Below, in pieces: positions 1-5,397 of a stretch of DNA of 5,449 bases. Under the pieces are notes generated by a model. It searched no databases. It had not been told where the DNA came from and worked only from the letters and a program-made list of their open reading frames with translations. Source of the DNA: Bacteroidales bacterium (GTDB lineage Bacteria > Bacteroidota > Bacteroidia > Bacteroidales > WCHB1-69); contig JAKSMH010000104.1 in the NCBI GenBank assembly GCA_024400715.1, forward strand, positions 1 through 5,449. Reading direction: 5' to 3'. The position numbers were made by a program, and so were the translations under genes. Numbering within the stretch: the first letter of the stretch is position 1; the number at the start of each line of letters is the position of its first letter.

Positions 1-581
1 AACTTGTGGTTCCAAGACCTCCAGCATTGTGCCAAGGCTGTCCTCACATCGATTCCTACAACGCCATCAATGCCGCTATGGAGAAATATGGCAAGGGCAA
101 GGTTTTTGCTGATATCGGATGCTATACTTTGGGCGCACTTCCTCCATACAACGCCATCTATACCACCGTTGACATGGGTGCCTCCATCACGATGGCCAAA
201 GGTGCCGCCGACGCCGGCGTTCGCCCCGTAATGGCCGTCATTGGCGACTCTACCTTCACCCACAGCGGTATGACCTCTTTGTTGGACTGCATCTACGAAA
301 ACACCCCCATCACCGTGATGATTCTCGACAACAGCACTACCGGTATGACCGGCGGTCAGGACTCTCACGCATTGGGCGTTTTAGGTGAAATCTGCAAAGG
401 CCTCGGCGTTAAGGAAGACCATATTCACCGTATCACTCCGTTGAAACAACATCACGAAGAAAATGTGGCCATTATCGCTAAAGAACTCGAATACGAAGGC
501 GTTTCCGTTGTCATTCCAACACGTGAATGCATCCAAACCCTCAGCCGTAGAATGAAAAAACAACAGGCCGCAAAAAAATAA
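1..581 (+). CDS. iorA: Indolepyruvate ferredoxin oxidoreductase alpha subunit, 3' part (5' end outside window)
   Basis: The C-terminal 192 residues of IorA; the open frame runs in from the left edge (first whole codon at 3), so the true start is not visible. With IorB the enzyme oxidatively decarboxylates indolepyruvate and other arylpyruvates to aryl-acetyl-CoA, passing electrons to ferredoxin in the cytoplasm. Visible are the RPPALCQGCPH motif (residues 5-15) that opens the C-terminal TPP-binding domain, and the TPP/Mg-binding signature GDSTFTHSG (81-89) followed by LDNSTTGMTGGQ (108-119). Family members often end in a ferredoxin domain with two 4Fe-4S clusters. Here the protein stops 16 residues after Cys176, in a Lys/Arg-rich tail, and no CxxCxxC motif follows. 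No frameshifted remnant of that domain is seen downstream. iorB follows after 87 bp. Identification is confident; substrate range is taken from the family. Confidence 0.93.
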   Translation, partial: LVVPRPPALCQGCPHIDSYNAINAAMEKYGKGKVFADIGCYTLGALPPYNAIYTTVDMGASITMAKGAADAGVRPVMAVIGDSTFTHSGMTSLLDCIYENTPITVMILDNSTTGMTGGQDSHALGVLGEICKGLGVKEDHIHRITPLKQHHEENVAIIAKELEYEGVSVVIPTRECIQTLSRRMKKQQAAKK

Positions 582-668
582 CAGCCAACGATTCTGACCA
601 ATCCATTCCCTTGAAGGATAAACTCAGAACCAAAGACCAAATTGATAATAAAATAAAAATTAGAAACA

Positions 669-1253
669 ATGAAAATAGACATTATATTAGCAGGTGTTGG
701 TGGTCAGGGCATCCTCTCCATCGCTACCATCGTCGGTCGTGCCGCTGTTAAAAGAGGCATGTATATGAAACAAGCCGAAGTTCACGGTATGAGCCAACGT
801 TGCGGTGACGTACAATCTCATTTCCGCCTGTCCGACCAGGAAATAGCTTCCGACTTAATTCCTATGGGAAAAGCAGACCTCATCATCTCTGTCGAACCTA
901 TGGAATCTTTGCGCTATCTTCCCTGGTTAAACAAGGAAACCGGCTGGTTGATCACCAACGACCAAGCATTCGTCAACATTCCCAACTACCCCGATTTTGA
1001 CAAATTATCGGCAGAACTGAACAAACTGCCCAACAAGGTGGTTATCAATGCCGACAAGATTGCCAAAGATCTCGGTTCAGCCCGTTCCGCCAATATGGTT
1101 ATTCTGGGCGCAGCCTCTCCCTACCTTCAACTTCCTTTTGAGGAAATCGAAGAGGCCGTTAGGGAAAATTTCGCACGCAAAGGCGAAGACATCGTCAATG
1201 CCAACATCGCCTGCTTAAGAGCAGGACGCGAATTCGCAGAGAAAAACAAATAG
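669..1253 (+). CDS. iorB: Indolepyruvate oxidoreductase beta subunit
   Basis: A complete 194-residue protein, the usual length for the gamma-type domain (pyruvate/ketoisovalerate oxidoreductase, catalytic) of IorB. It pairs with the TPP-carrying IorA encoded just upstream. The N-terminal glycine-rich loop GVGGQG (9-14) and the EVHGMSQR block (37-44) followed by GDVQSHFRL (46-54) are family hallmarks. The usual QRGG reads QRCG here, placing Cys45 at a normally glycine position. The ATG at 669 is preceded by an A-rich stretch without a clear Shine-Dalgarno, as is common in Bacteroidota; no better start lies close by. mreC starts 26 bp after the TAG stop, with no terminator between them, so co-transcription is likely. 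The enzyme would feed aryl-acetyl-CoA or reduced ferredoxin into amino-acid metabolism; that role is inferred from the family. Confidence 0.95.
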   Translation: MKIDIILAGVGGQGILSIATIVGRAAVKRGMYMKQAEVHGMSQRCGDVQSHFRLSDQEIASDLIPMGKADLIISVEPMESLRYLPWLNKETGWLITNDQAFVNIPNYPDFDKLSAELNKLPNKVVINADKIAKDLGSARSANMVILGAASPYLQLPFEEIEEAVRENFARKGEDIVNANIACLRAGREFAEKNK

Positions 1254-1279
1254 TCTGATTCAGACATTCCGTAGTTATA

Positions 1280-2128
1280 ATGAACAACCTATCTGAATTT
1301 TTAAAAAGAAATTTTCATATTTTTCTATTTGTAATTTTACAGATAGGTTGTATCATTATGATTACATCAAGTGTAAAATACACCAGTTTCGTCGTGGCCA
1401 ACATCTGCCAAAGCATCGTTTCCCCTATCAACGAAAAATGGCAGAATGTCATTCGACATTTTTCGTTGGAAGCGGAAAACAAACAATTGGTACAACAAAA
1501 TATCGCTCTTCTGAACGAACGAGATAATGCTTTCGTTTTTAAAGACGATTCTCTTTATACTGAAATTCAAGAAGATACGGCAAAAAAGGAAAAAGTTCGC
1601 CTATATGACTATTCCGCTGCCAATATCGTTTACAAAACCACTGATAAGACACACAATTACATCATTATTGACAAAGGACGTCAAGACGGCATCACGACAG
1701 ACATGGCAGTACTATCCGCCGGTGGCGTTTTGGGAGTTGTCAATGATGTGACGGAACATTTCGCTTCCATCATCTCACTCCTCCACCCCGATGCCCGTAT
1801 CAGTGCAAAAATAGTGTCTGCCAACCAAATCGGAACCATCGTGTGGGATGGTATCAACCCCAGATACGCCCAACTTCACGATATTCCTCAACACATACCC
1901 GTAAAAGTCGGCGACTCCATCGTCACCAGCGGCTACTCCAATATCTTTCCCAAGGATATTCTGGTGGGTATCGTGGCCAATGTCAAAGAAAACAGTCATA
2001 GCAGCTTCTTGAACATCAAGGTTCAACTGGCTACTAATTTCAATAATGTCGATAAAGTTTACCTCATCCGTAATATTTATACGAATGAAATGGAAGAACT
2101 AAAAAACAACTTCAAAGAAGATGAGTAA
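1280..2128 (+). CDS. mreC: Rod shape-determining protein MreC
   Basis: A 282-residue bitopic membrane protein matching MreC, which couples cytoplasmic MreB filaments to the periplasmic cell-wall synthases of the elongasome. A short basic N-terminus (residues 1-12) precedes one transmembrane helix at about 13-31. A charged, probably coiled-coil stretch follows at about 59-84 (dimerisation region), then the beta-rich MreC domain at about 110-266. Recognisable blocks are NYIIIDKGRQDGI (126-138), GGVLGVV (148-154) and GDSIVTSGYSNIFPKDILVG (211-230), the last being the typical GD-VvTSG---FP-GI-VG motif. The C-terminal tail from 268 is charged and probably disordered. The gene overlaps mreD by 8 bp, indicating translational coupling. 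Unusually, mreB is not directly upstream; iorB is. Confidence 0.95.
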   Translation: MNNLSEFLKRNFHIFLFVILQIGCIIMITSSVKYTSFVVANICQSIVSPINEKWQNVIRHFSLEAENKQLVQQNIALLNERDNAFVFKDDSLYTEIQEDTAKKEKVRLYDYSAANIVYKTTDKTHNYIIIDKGRQDGITTDMAVLSAGGVLGVVNDVTEHFASIISLLHPDARISAKIVSANQIGTIVWDGINPRYAQLHDIPQHIPVKVGDSIVTSGYSNIFPKDILVGIVANVKENSHSSFLNIKVQLATNFNNVDKVYLIRNIYTNEMEELKNNFKEDE

Positions 2129-2636
2129 CACAACCGCCAACATACTTCGCTTTCTGCTTGTTTTGTTAGCACAAATTTTTGTGTTCAACTATATTCATCT
2201 TTTCAGTTGCGTCAATGCCTATATATATCTGCTGGCACTATTGATGCTCCCCTTCGACCTTCCCCGTTGGTTACAGTACCTGATTGGCTTCGTCACGGGT
2301 TTCATTGTGGATATGTTCTCTATGACCTACGGTGTAAACGCCTCCGCCTGTACCCTGATGATGTTGCTCAGACCCCATATCGTTGCTGCCCTCAATGGAC
2401 GCAAAAACGACGACACGGTAGATAAGCCCTATCCCGGCTCCAAGGATTTCCCTTGGCTGCTTTTATATACCCTGATTCTAATCTTGGCACATCAAATCGT
2501 TGCCGTTATGTGGGAAGCCTTTACATTCCGCCATTTTTGGAAGACCTTGCTGGTCATTTTAGGCAATACCGTTTTGACAAGCTTTGTCATTCTTTGCTGC
2601 CAATACATTTTTATTCCTGTCAAAAAACATAATTAA
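2121..2636 (+). CDS. mreD: Rod shape-determining protein MreD
   Basis: A 171-residue, strongly hydrophobic protein of MreD size, the polytopic membrane partner of MreC in the rod complex. Hydrophobic segments lie at about residues 8-25, 33-45, 51-68, 72-90 (weaker), 110-130 and 140-165. The third carries the family-typical GFVTGFIVDMFSMTYGVNA (56-74), with Asp64 buried in a helix and Gly71 following. The ATG at 2121 lies within the last codons of mreC (ATGAGTAA overlap), which fixes the start and implies translational coupling. Sequence conservation in MreD is low, so the call rests on topology, the G-D-G motif and linkage to mreC; together these are convincing. Usual downstream partners (PBP2/mrdA, rodA) are absent; tpiA begins 8 bp later. 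Confidence 0.92.
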   Translation: MSNTTANILRFLLVLLAQIFVFNYIHLFSCVNAYIYLLALLMLPFDLPRWLQYLIGFVTGFIVDMFSMTYGVNASACTLMMLLRPHIVAALNGRKNDDTVDKPYPGSKDFPWLLLYTLILILAHQIVAVMWEAFTFRHFWKTLLVILGNTVLTSFVILCCQYIFIPVKKHN

Positions 2637-2644
2637 TAATCAAT

Positions 2645-3427
2645 ATGAAACCAAAACTCGTAGTCGGAAACTGGAAAATGAACAAGTCATTTGACGATGC
2701 TCAAGACTTGATTATCGATATTCAAGATGCCTTAAAAGACAGAAAACTCCAAACGGAAGTCGTCCTATGTCCTCCCTTTGTCTATATGGAACTGCTCACC
2801 GACATCGCAGAAGAAGAGGACAGCCAGTTTTACGCGGGCGCGCAAAACTGCAGCGAGCATGAAAGCGGTGCCTATACAGGGGAAGTTTCCGCTGAAATGT
2901 TAGCTTCTATGGGTGTGGAATTCTGTATTGTAGGACATTCTGAAAGAAGAAAATATTTTGGCGAAAACAATGCAAGTATCGCCCAAAAAATTAATTTATT
3001 GCTTGCCAACGACGTTGTTCCTATTGTTTGCTGCGGAGAATTATTGGAAGAACGCAAAAACGGAAAGCATACAGATGTGGTAAAACAGCAAATCGAAGAA
3101 AGTCTGTTCCATTTGAAAGCCTCAGAATTTGAACGTGTTATCATTGCCTACGAACCCGTGTGGGCCATTGGGACAGGCGAAACCGCCACGCCGGCACAGG
3201 CTCAGGAAATGCATGCCTTCATCCGTTCCCTCATTGAAAAGAAGTACGGCACCGAAATGGCTTACAACACCTACATCCTCTATGGTGGAAGCTGCAATGC
3301 CAAAAATGCCGTGGACTTATTTATGCAACAAGACGTTGATGGCGGACTCATCGGAGGTGCTTCCCTCAAGGCGACAGACTTTGTAGCCATCATCGAAGCC
3401 GGCGAAACGGTTATCAAAGACAATTAA
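2645..3427 (+). CDS. tpiA: Triosephosphate isomerase
   Basis: A complete 260-residue TIM-barrel enzyme that interconverts dihydroxyacetone phosphate and glyceraldehyde 3-phosphate in glycolysis and gluconeogenesis (cytoplasm, dimer). All catalytic elements are present: Asn9 and Lys11 in GNWKMN, the electrophile His98 in VGHSERR (96-102), and the base Glu170 in AYEPVWAIGTG (168-178), which also contains flexible loop 6. Phosphate is gripped by YGGS (213-216) and GGLIGGASL (233-241). Nothing suggests loss of activity. The start is 8 bp after the mreD stop, so it is probably the last gene of the operon; a strong terminator follows 42 bp after the stop codon. Clustering of tpiA with mreCD is unusual and may simply reflect local rearrangement. 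Confidence 0.98.
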   Translation: MKPKLVVGNWKMNKSFDDAQDLIIDIQDALKDRKLQTEVVLCPPFVYMELLTDIAEEEDSQFYAGAQNCSEHESGAYTGEVSAEMLASMGVEFCIVGHSERRKYFGENNASIAQKINLLLANDVVPIVCCGELLEERKNGKHTDVVKQQIEESLFHLKASEFERVIIAYEPVWAIGTGETATPAQAQEMHAFIRSLIEKKYGTEMAYNTYILYGGSCNAKNAVDLFMQQDVDGGLIGGASLKATDFVAIIEAGETVIKDN

Positions 3428-3468
3428 ACCTTTTGACATTGATATTGTCATTATAAAAAATGGTCATC

Positions 3469-3503
3469 AAAACAGGCAGCGAATTTCCGCTGCCTGTTTT
3501 TTT
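3469..3503. terminator. Rho-independent terminator, probably bidirectional
   Basis: The arms AAAACAGGCAGCG (3469-3481) and CGCTGCCTGTTTT (3488-3500) are perfectly complementary over 13 bp around a 6-nt loop, and on the + strand the T run continues to 3503 (seven T). It lies 42 bp after the tpiA stop. On the - strand the same stem ends in four T and lies 45 bp after the ATPase stop, so it can plausibly terminate both convergent units. Confidence 0.9.
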
Positions 3504-3547
3504 GTCGATATGGGCGACTCCCCTTATTGTATTCTTGAGGTTGCACA

Positions 3548-4735
3548 CTAAAACAGCTGCGTGATATCAATACGTAGAAAATCATCAAGACTGATACCTC
3601 CAGTTCCGATGATATAAGAATGCTTTGGGTGGAATTTCGTTTCAAATAGCGAAATCCCCTTGTTGGTTGTTCGTCGTCCACTTTTAACTTCCAATGCTAT
3701 ACATTCTCCATCGGCAACTACAATAAAGTCAACTTCGTTATCACGTTCACGCCAATAATAGACCTGATAATCTTCCTCATCAGACAAACTAAGAAGGTGG
3801 GCTCCAACTGCGGATTCAACCCAGCGGCCCCACATTTCCGCATCAGAACGAACCTTTTCAAAGCGTTCGCGGTGAAACGCAGTCAACAAAGCATTGTTAT
3901 AGACTTCAAATTTGGGTGCCGAATTGTACTTTCTGGCCTCATCTGATGAGTATTTCTGCAATCCACACAACAATTCACATTGATTGAGGATATCCAAATA
4001 ATTGGCCAGGGTAGTAACATTGCCAGCATCCTGAAGTTGACCCAACATTTTTGTAAGAGACAACTCCATCGAAGAATACCCGCATCCCAATTGAAACAAG
4101 CGTTTCATAAGAACAGGTTTGTATATATTGGAAGTTAGAATAATGTCTTTTTCTATGGCTGGGGCTACTATACTGTCTTTAATATATCGTTTCCATCGTG
4201 CTTCATCTCTGATGAACGCCGTAGATCCAGGGTAGCCTCCAAAATAAATATACTCATCAAGTGTCAATCCAAAAGCCTGCCTCATCTCGCTGTATGACCA
4301 ATGCCCCATCCGTATCAGTTCAAATCTCCCCGCTAAAGACTCCTTGAGTCCACTTTGCAGCATTAACCGCGAAGACCCCAGCAAGACGACCTTTAGTTCA
4401 ATATGATTTGAACAATCCCAATCCCATTCTTCTTTAACAGCTTCGCTCCAATTTGCATTTTTTTGGATTTCATCAATAACCAATAAATGTTCCTTTTGCA
4501 GATTAGCAGTCATTGTGCCGCGCACGGATTGCCAAACGCGATTAATCCACCCATTGTCCGTGCTTTCCACATTATCGGCTTTGACTAAGGTAAAAGGAAT
4601 AGAACAATCCGCCAATACCTGGTCTATGAGTGTTGATTTTCCAACCTGACGAGGTCCTAACAGGACTTGAATTTTATTCCTCGGTTCGTTGATACGGGAA
4701 ATAATGACATCATATTGTTTGCGTTTAAATATCAT
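3548..4735 (-). CDS. AAA family ATPase with DUF4143 C-terminal domain (COG1373-type)
   Basis: A 395-residue protein of the widespread AAA_14/DUF4143 family, whose biological role is not established. Counting from the ATG at 4735: Walker A GPRQVGKST (27-35), Walker B LLVIDE (84-89), a sensor-like strand VVLLGSSRL (116-124), the SLAGR motif (133-137) and FGGYP (165-169). The DUF4143 region covers roughly 190-350. It ends with ERDNEVDF (330-337) and ALEVKSG (347-353), resembling the D...ExK pattern of PD-(D/E)XK nucleases (Asp336, Glu349, Lys351). A TTG three codons upstream is also open, but ATG is the likelier start. The protein is full length with all motifs intact and no signal peptide or membrane segment. 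It is a single-gene unit, convergent with tpiA and possibly acquired separately. A 22-bp-phased repeat array in its leader suggests specific regulation. Confidence 0.9.
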   Translation of the reverse strand: MIFKRKQYDVIISRINEPRNKIQVLLGPRQVGKSTLIDQVLADCSIPFTLVKADNVESTDNGWINRVWQSVRGTMTANLQKEHLLVIDEIQKNANWSEAVKEEWDWDCSNHIELKVVLLGSSRLMLQSGLKESLAGRFELIRMGHWSYSEMRQAFGLTLDEYIYFGGYPGSTAFIRDEARWKRYIKDSIVAPAIEKDIILTSNIYKPVLMKRLFQLGCGYSSMELSLTKMLGQLQDAGNVTTLANYLDILNQCELLCGLQKYSSDEARKYNSAPKFEVYNNALLTAFHRERFEKVRSDAEMWGRWVESAVGAHLLSLSDEEDYQVYYWRERDNEVDFIVVADGECIALEVKSGRRTTNKGISLFETKFHPKHSYIIGTGGISLDDFLRIDITQLF

Positions 4736-4834
4736 AATGCTCAATTTTTAGTTACAAAATGTTCAATTCAACAATACAAAATGTTCAATTCTCAGTTACA
4801 AAATGTTCAAATTAACGATGCAAAAATACTAATT
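4731..4834 (-). repeat. Array of 22-bp-phased direct repeats in the ATPase leader
   Basis: On the - strand the unit core is AATTGAACATTTTGTA. On the + strand its complement TACAAAATGTTCAATT begins at 4753, 4775 and 4797, exactly 22 bp apart. The first two copies share 17 bases and the third shares the first 14. Two diverged units keep the phase: 4731-4746 (12 of 16 bases), which contains the ATG of the ATPase gene, and 4819-4834 (10 of 16), which contains a -7-like promoter motif. Within the unit ACA-TTT-TGT is a small dyad. The roughly two-helical-turn spacing suits proteins binding the same DNA face, so an operator or leader-RNA control site is plausible; this is inference. Confidence 0.85.
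4821..4828 (-). promoter_or_regulatory. Bacteroidota-type -7 element of the ATPase gene
   Basis: On the - strand this reads TATTTTTG, an exact match to the Bacteroidota -7 consensus TAnnTTTG. It lies about 86 bp upstream of the ATG. No good TTTG -33 box is seen at the usual spacing (ATTC is there), so the support is the -7 motif and its position alone. If it is used, transcription would start near 4814 and the three best repeats would lie in the 5' leader RNA. Confidence 0.5.
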
Positions 4835-5022
4835 TTTATGATATTACGAATATTTTTTTGAATATATCAAAAAAAAATTTCCAGCACCAAACCAACTCAA
4901 ATTCATCATTTACCCATTTGTCACTTTTTGTCATTTTTATAACAAGTTTTATTGAATTTCTGACAATTTTCCAATTGTTTTAAAATTTGATTTTAGCACT
5001 TTATTTTCAAAACTTTATATTC
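4835..5022. other. AT-rich intergenic stretch without gene
   Basis: No coding frame is supported here. The DNA is very AT-rich. It holds a short direct repeat TTTGTCA/TTTTGTCA around 4918-4933 and an AT-only-closed inverted repeat ACAATT-TTCC-AATTGT at 4963-4978, too weak to call a terminator. It separates the ATPase promoter region from the + strand promoter-like motif at 5023. Confidence 0.6.
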
Positions 5023-5030
5023 TATCTTTG
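5000..5030 (+). promoter_or_regulatory. Candidate Bacteroidota promoter facing the stem-loop cluster
   Basis: TATCTTTG (5023-5030) matches the -7 consensus TAnnTTTG exactly. TTTA at 5000-5003, a one-base variant of the -33 TTTG, lies at a 19-bp spacing. The predicted start site near 5037 is just before the stem-loop cluster, and no coding frame follows, so the product would be a non-coding RNA. Confidence 0.5.
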
Positions 5031-5054
5031 TACCATCTTCAACCTCGTGGAGAT

Positions 5055-5073
5055 GGCATCTCTCCGAGATGCC
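5055..5073 (+). repeat. Stem-loop 1 of the CTC-TYC-GAG family
   Basis: Perfect 8-bp stem GGCATCTC/GAGATGCC with loop TCC. It is preceded by GGAGAT and followed by the 12-base repeat CCGTGGTGAGTG (5072-5083), which overlaps the last two stem bases. Confidence 0.9.
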
Positions 5074-5096
5074 GTGGTGAGTGCGGATGCCCAGAC

Positions 5097-5133
5097 CCCA
5101 CATCTCGACTCTCTGCGTTCGTCCAGATGTGGG
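5097..5133. repeat. Inverted repeat with 9-bp arms
   Basis: CCCACATCT (5097-5105) and AGATGTGGG (5125-5133) are perfectly complementary around a 19-nt loop. It lies between stem-loops 1 and 2 and lacks the CTC-TYC-GAG core, so it is a different structural part of the element. Confidence 0.8.
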
Positions 5134-5146
5134 ATTACGAAGGTAT

Positions 5147-5161
5147 GTTCTCTTCGAGAAC
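5147..5161 (+). repeat. Stem-loop 2 of the CTC-TYC-GAG family
   Basis: Perfect 6-bp stem GTTCTC/GAGAAC with loop TTC. It is preceded by GGTAT and followed, after five bases, by the second copy of CCGTGGTGAGTG (5167-5178), as in stem-loop 1. Confidence 0.85.
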
Positions 5162-5209
5162 GGAGACCGTGGTGAGTGGAAGAGGATGGTCAAAGTCCTA
5201 AGTGACTCT

Positions 5210-5226
5210 CGACCTCGAAGAGGTCG
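5210..5226 (-). repeat. Stem-loop 3 of the CTC-TYC-GAG family, inverted
   Basis: Read on the - strand, a perfect 7-bp stem CGACCTC/GAGGTCG with loop TTC, directly preceded by GGAGATG (complement of 5227-5233). This is the same 5' tag seen at stem-loop 1. Confidence 0.85.
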
Positions 5227-5237
5227 CATCTCCCTAA

Positions 5238-5266
5238 CCCCAGATTAGCGATAGCGTAATCTGGGG
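5238..5266. repeat. Stem-loop with 10-bp stem
   Basis: CCCCAGATTA (5238-5247) and TAATCTGGGG (5257-5266) pair perfectly around the 9-nt loop GCGATAGCG. It is the longest stem in the cluster. No T run follows on either strand, so it is not a standard terminator. Confidence 0.9.
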
Positions 5267-5276
5267 CCGCAATATG

Positions 5277-5297
5277 CATAGCAACATCTGTGCTGTG
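5277..5297 (+). repeat. Short stem-loop with one wobble pair
   Basis: CATAGCA (5277-5283) and TGCTGTG (5291-5297) pair over 7 positions with a 7-nt loop if read as + strand RNA, with one U-G wobble (5279 with 5295). On the - strand that pair would be an A-C mismatch. Confidence 0.5.
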
Positions 5298-5345
5298 AAA
5301 AACGATAACATCATCTCGGCGGTGACAGCTCCAACGAAATCGCCA

Positions 5346-5362
5346 GCATCTCGGAGAGATGC
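5346..5362 (-). repeat. Stem-loop 4 of the CTC-TYC-GAG family, inverted
   Basis: Read on the - strand, a perfect 7-bp stem GCATCTC/GAGATGC with loop TCC. With its flank it matches 19 bases of stem-loop 1 in reverse complement and forms the right end of the element. Confidence 0.88.
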
Positions 5363-5389
5363 CACCTAAGGGAATACGTATTTAGTTTG

Positions 5390-5397
5390 CAAAAATA
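5390..5397 (-). promoter_or_regulatory. Candidate -7 element facing left into the stem-loop cluster
   Basis: On the - strand this reads TATTTTTG, an exact TAnnTTTG match and the same octamer as before the ATPase gene; ten bases (GCAAAAATAC on +) are identical at 4820-4829 and 5389-5398. No clear -33 TTTG is seen. It could start an antisense transcript across the cluster, or be a chance motif in AT-rich DNA. Confidence 0.35.

Larger units (their letters stand above)
5041..5370. repeat. Dense stem-loop cluster: REP/BIME- or MITE-like element, or structured ncRNA
   Basis: About 330 bp, clearly richer in G+C than the AT-rich DNA on its left, with at least seven stem-loops in close succession. 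Four belong to one family with a CTC-TYC-GAG core, two in each orientation. The outermost two form a 19-bp inverted repeat, TGGCATCTCTCCGAGATGC (5054-5072) and its complement (5346-5364), so the whole is bounded by inverted ends 311 bp apart. There is no convincing open frame, transposase or target-site duplication. The layout suits a non-autonomous repeat element such as REP hairpins moved by an IS200-like (RAYT) transposase, or a structured RNA transcribed from the 5023 promoter motif. The sequence alone does not decide between these. Confidence 0.6.

Noticed and set aside
582..668. A frameshifted ferredoxin domain between iorA and iorB
   Set aside because: The 87 bp have no cysteine cluster in any frame and are too short for a two-cluster domain.
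1253..1265. Inverted repeat GTCTGA-T-TCAGAC after iorB as a terminator
   Set aside because: The loop would be a single base, leaving an effective stem of about 4 bp, and no T run follows.
4742..4744. TTG start for the ATPase
   Set aside because: It adds only three residues, lies in the repeat unit, and an ATG follows directly; no ribosome binding site favours the TTG.
4753..4818. CRISPR array
   Set aside because: The repeat cores are only 14-17 bases with 5-8 bases between them, and there are no spacers of CRISPR length and no cas genes.
4963..4978. ACAATT-TTCC-AATTGT as a terminator
   Set aside because: The stem is short and almost wholly A-T, and no gene ends nearby on either strand.
4987..5229. 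Small coding frames of 62 and 78 codons on the two strands
   Set aside because: They run from AT-rich DNA into the stem-loop cluster, have no protein-like composition or recognisable motif, and overlap each other and the palindromes.
5041..5370. RNase P RNA, tmRNA, SRP RNA or a retron RNA
   Set aside because: None of the conserved sequence blocks I know for these RNAs is present, and there is no reverse transcriptase gene nearby.
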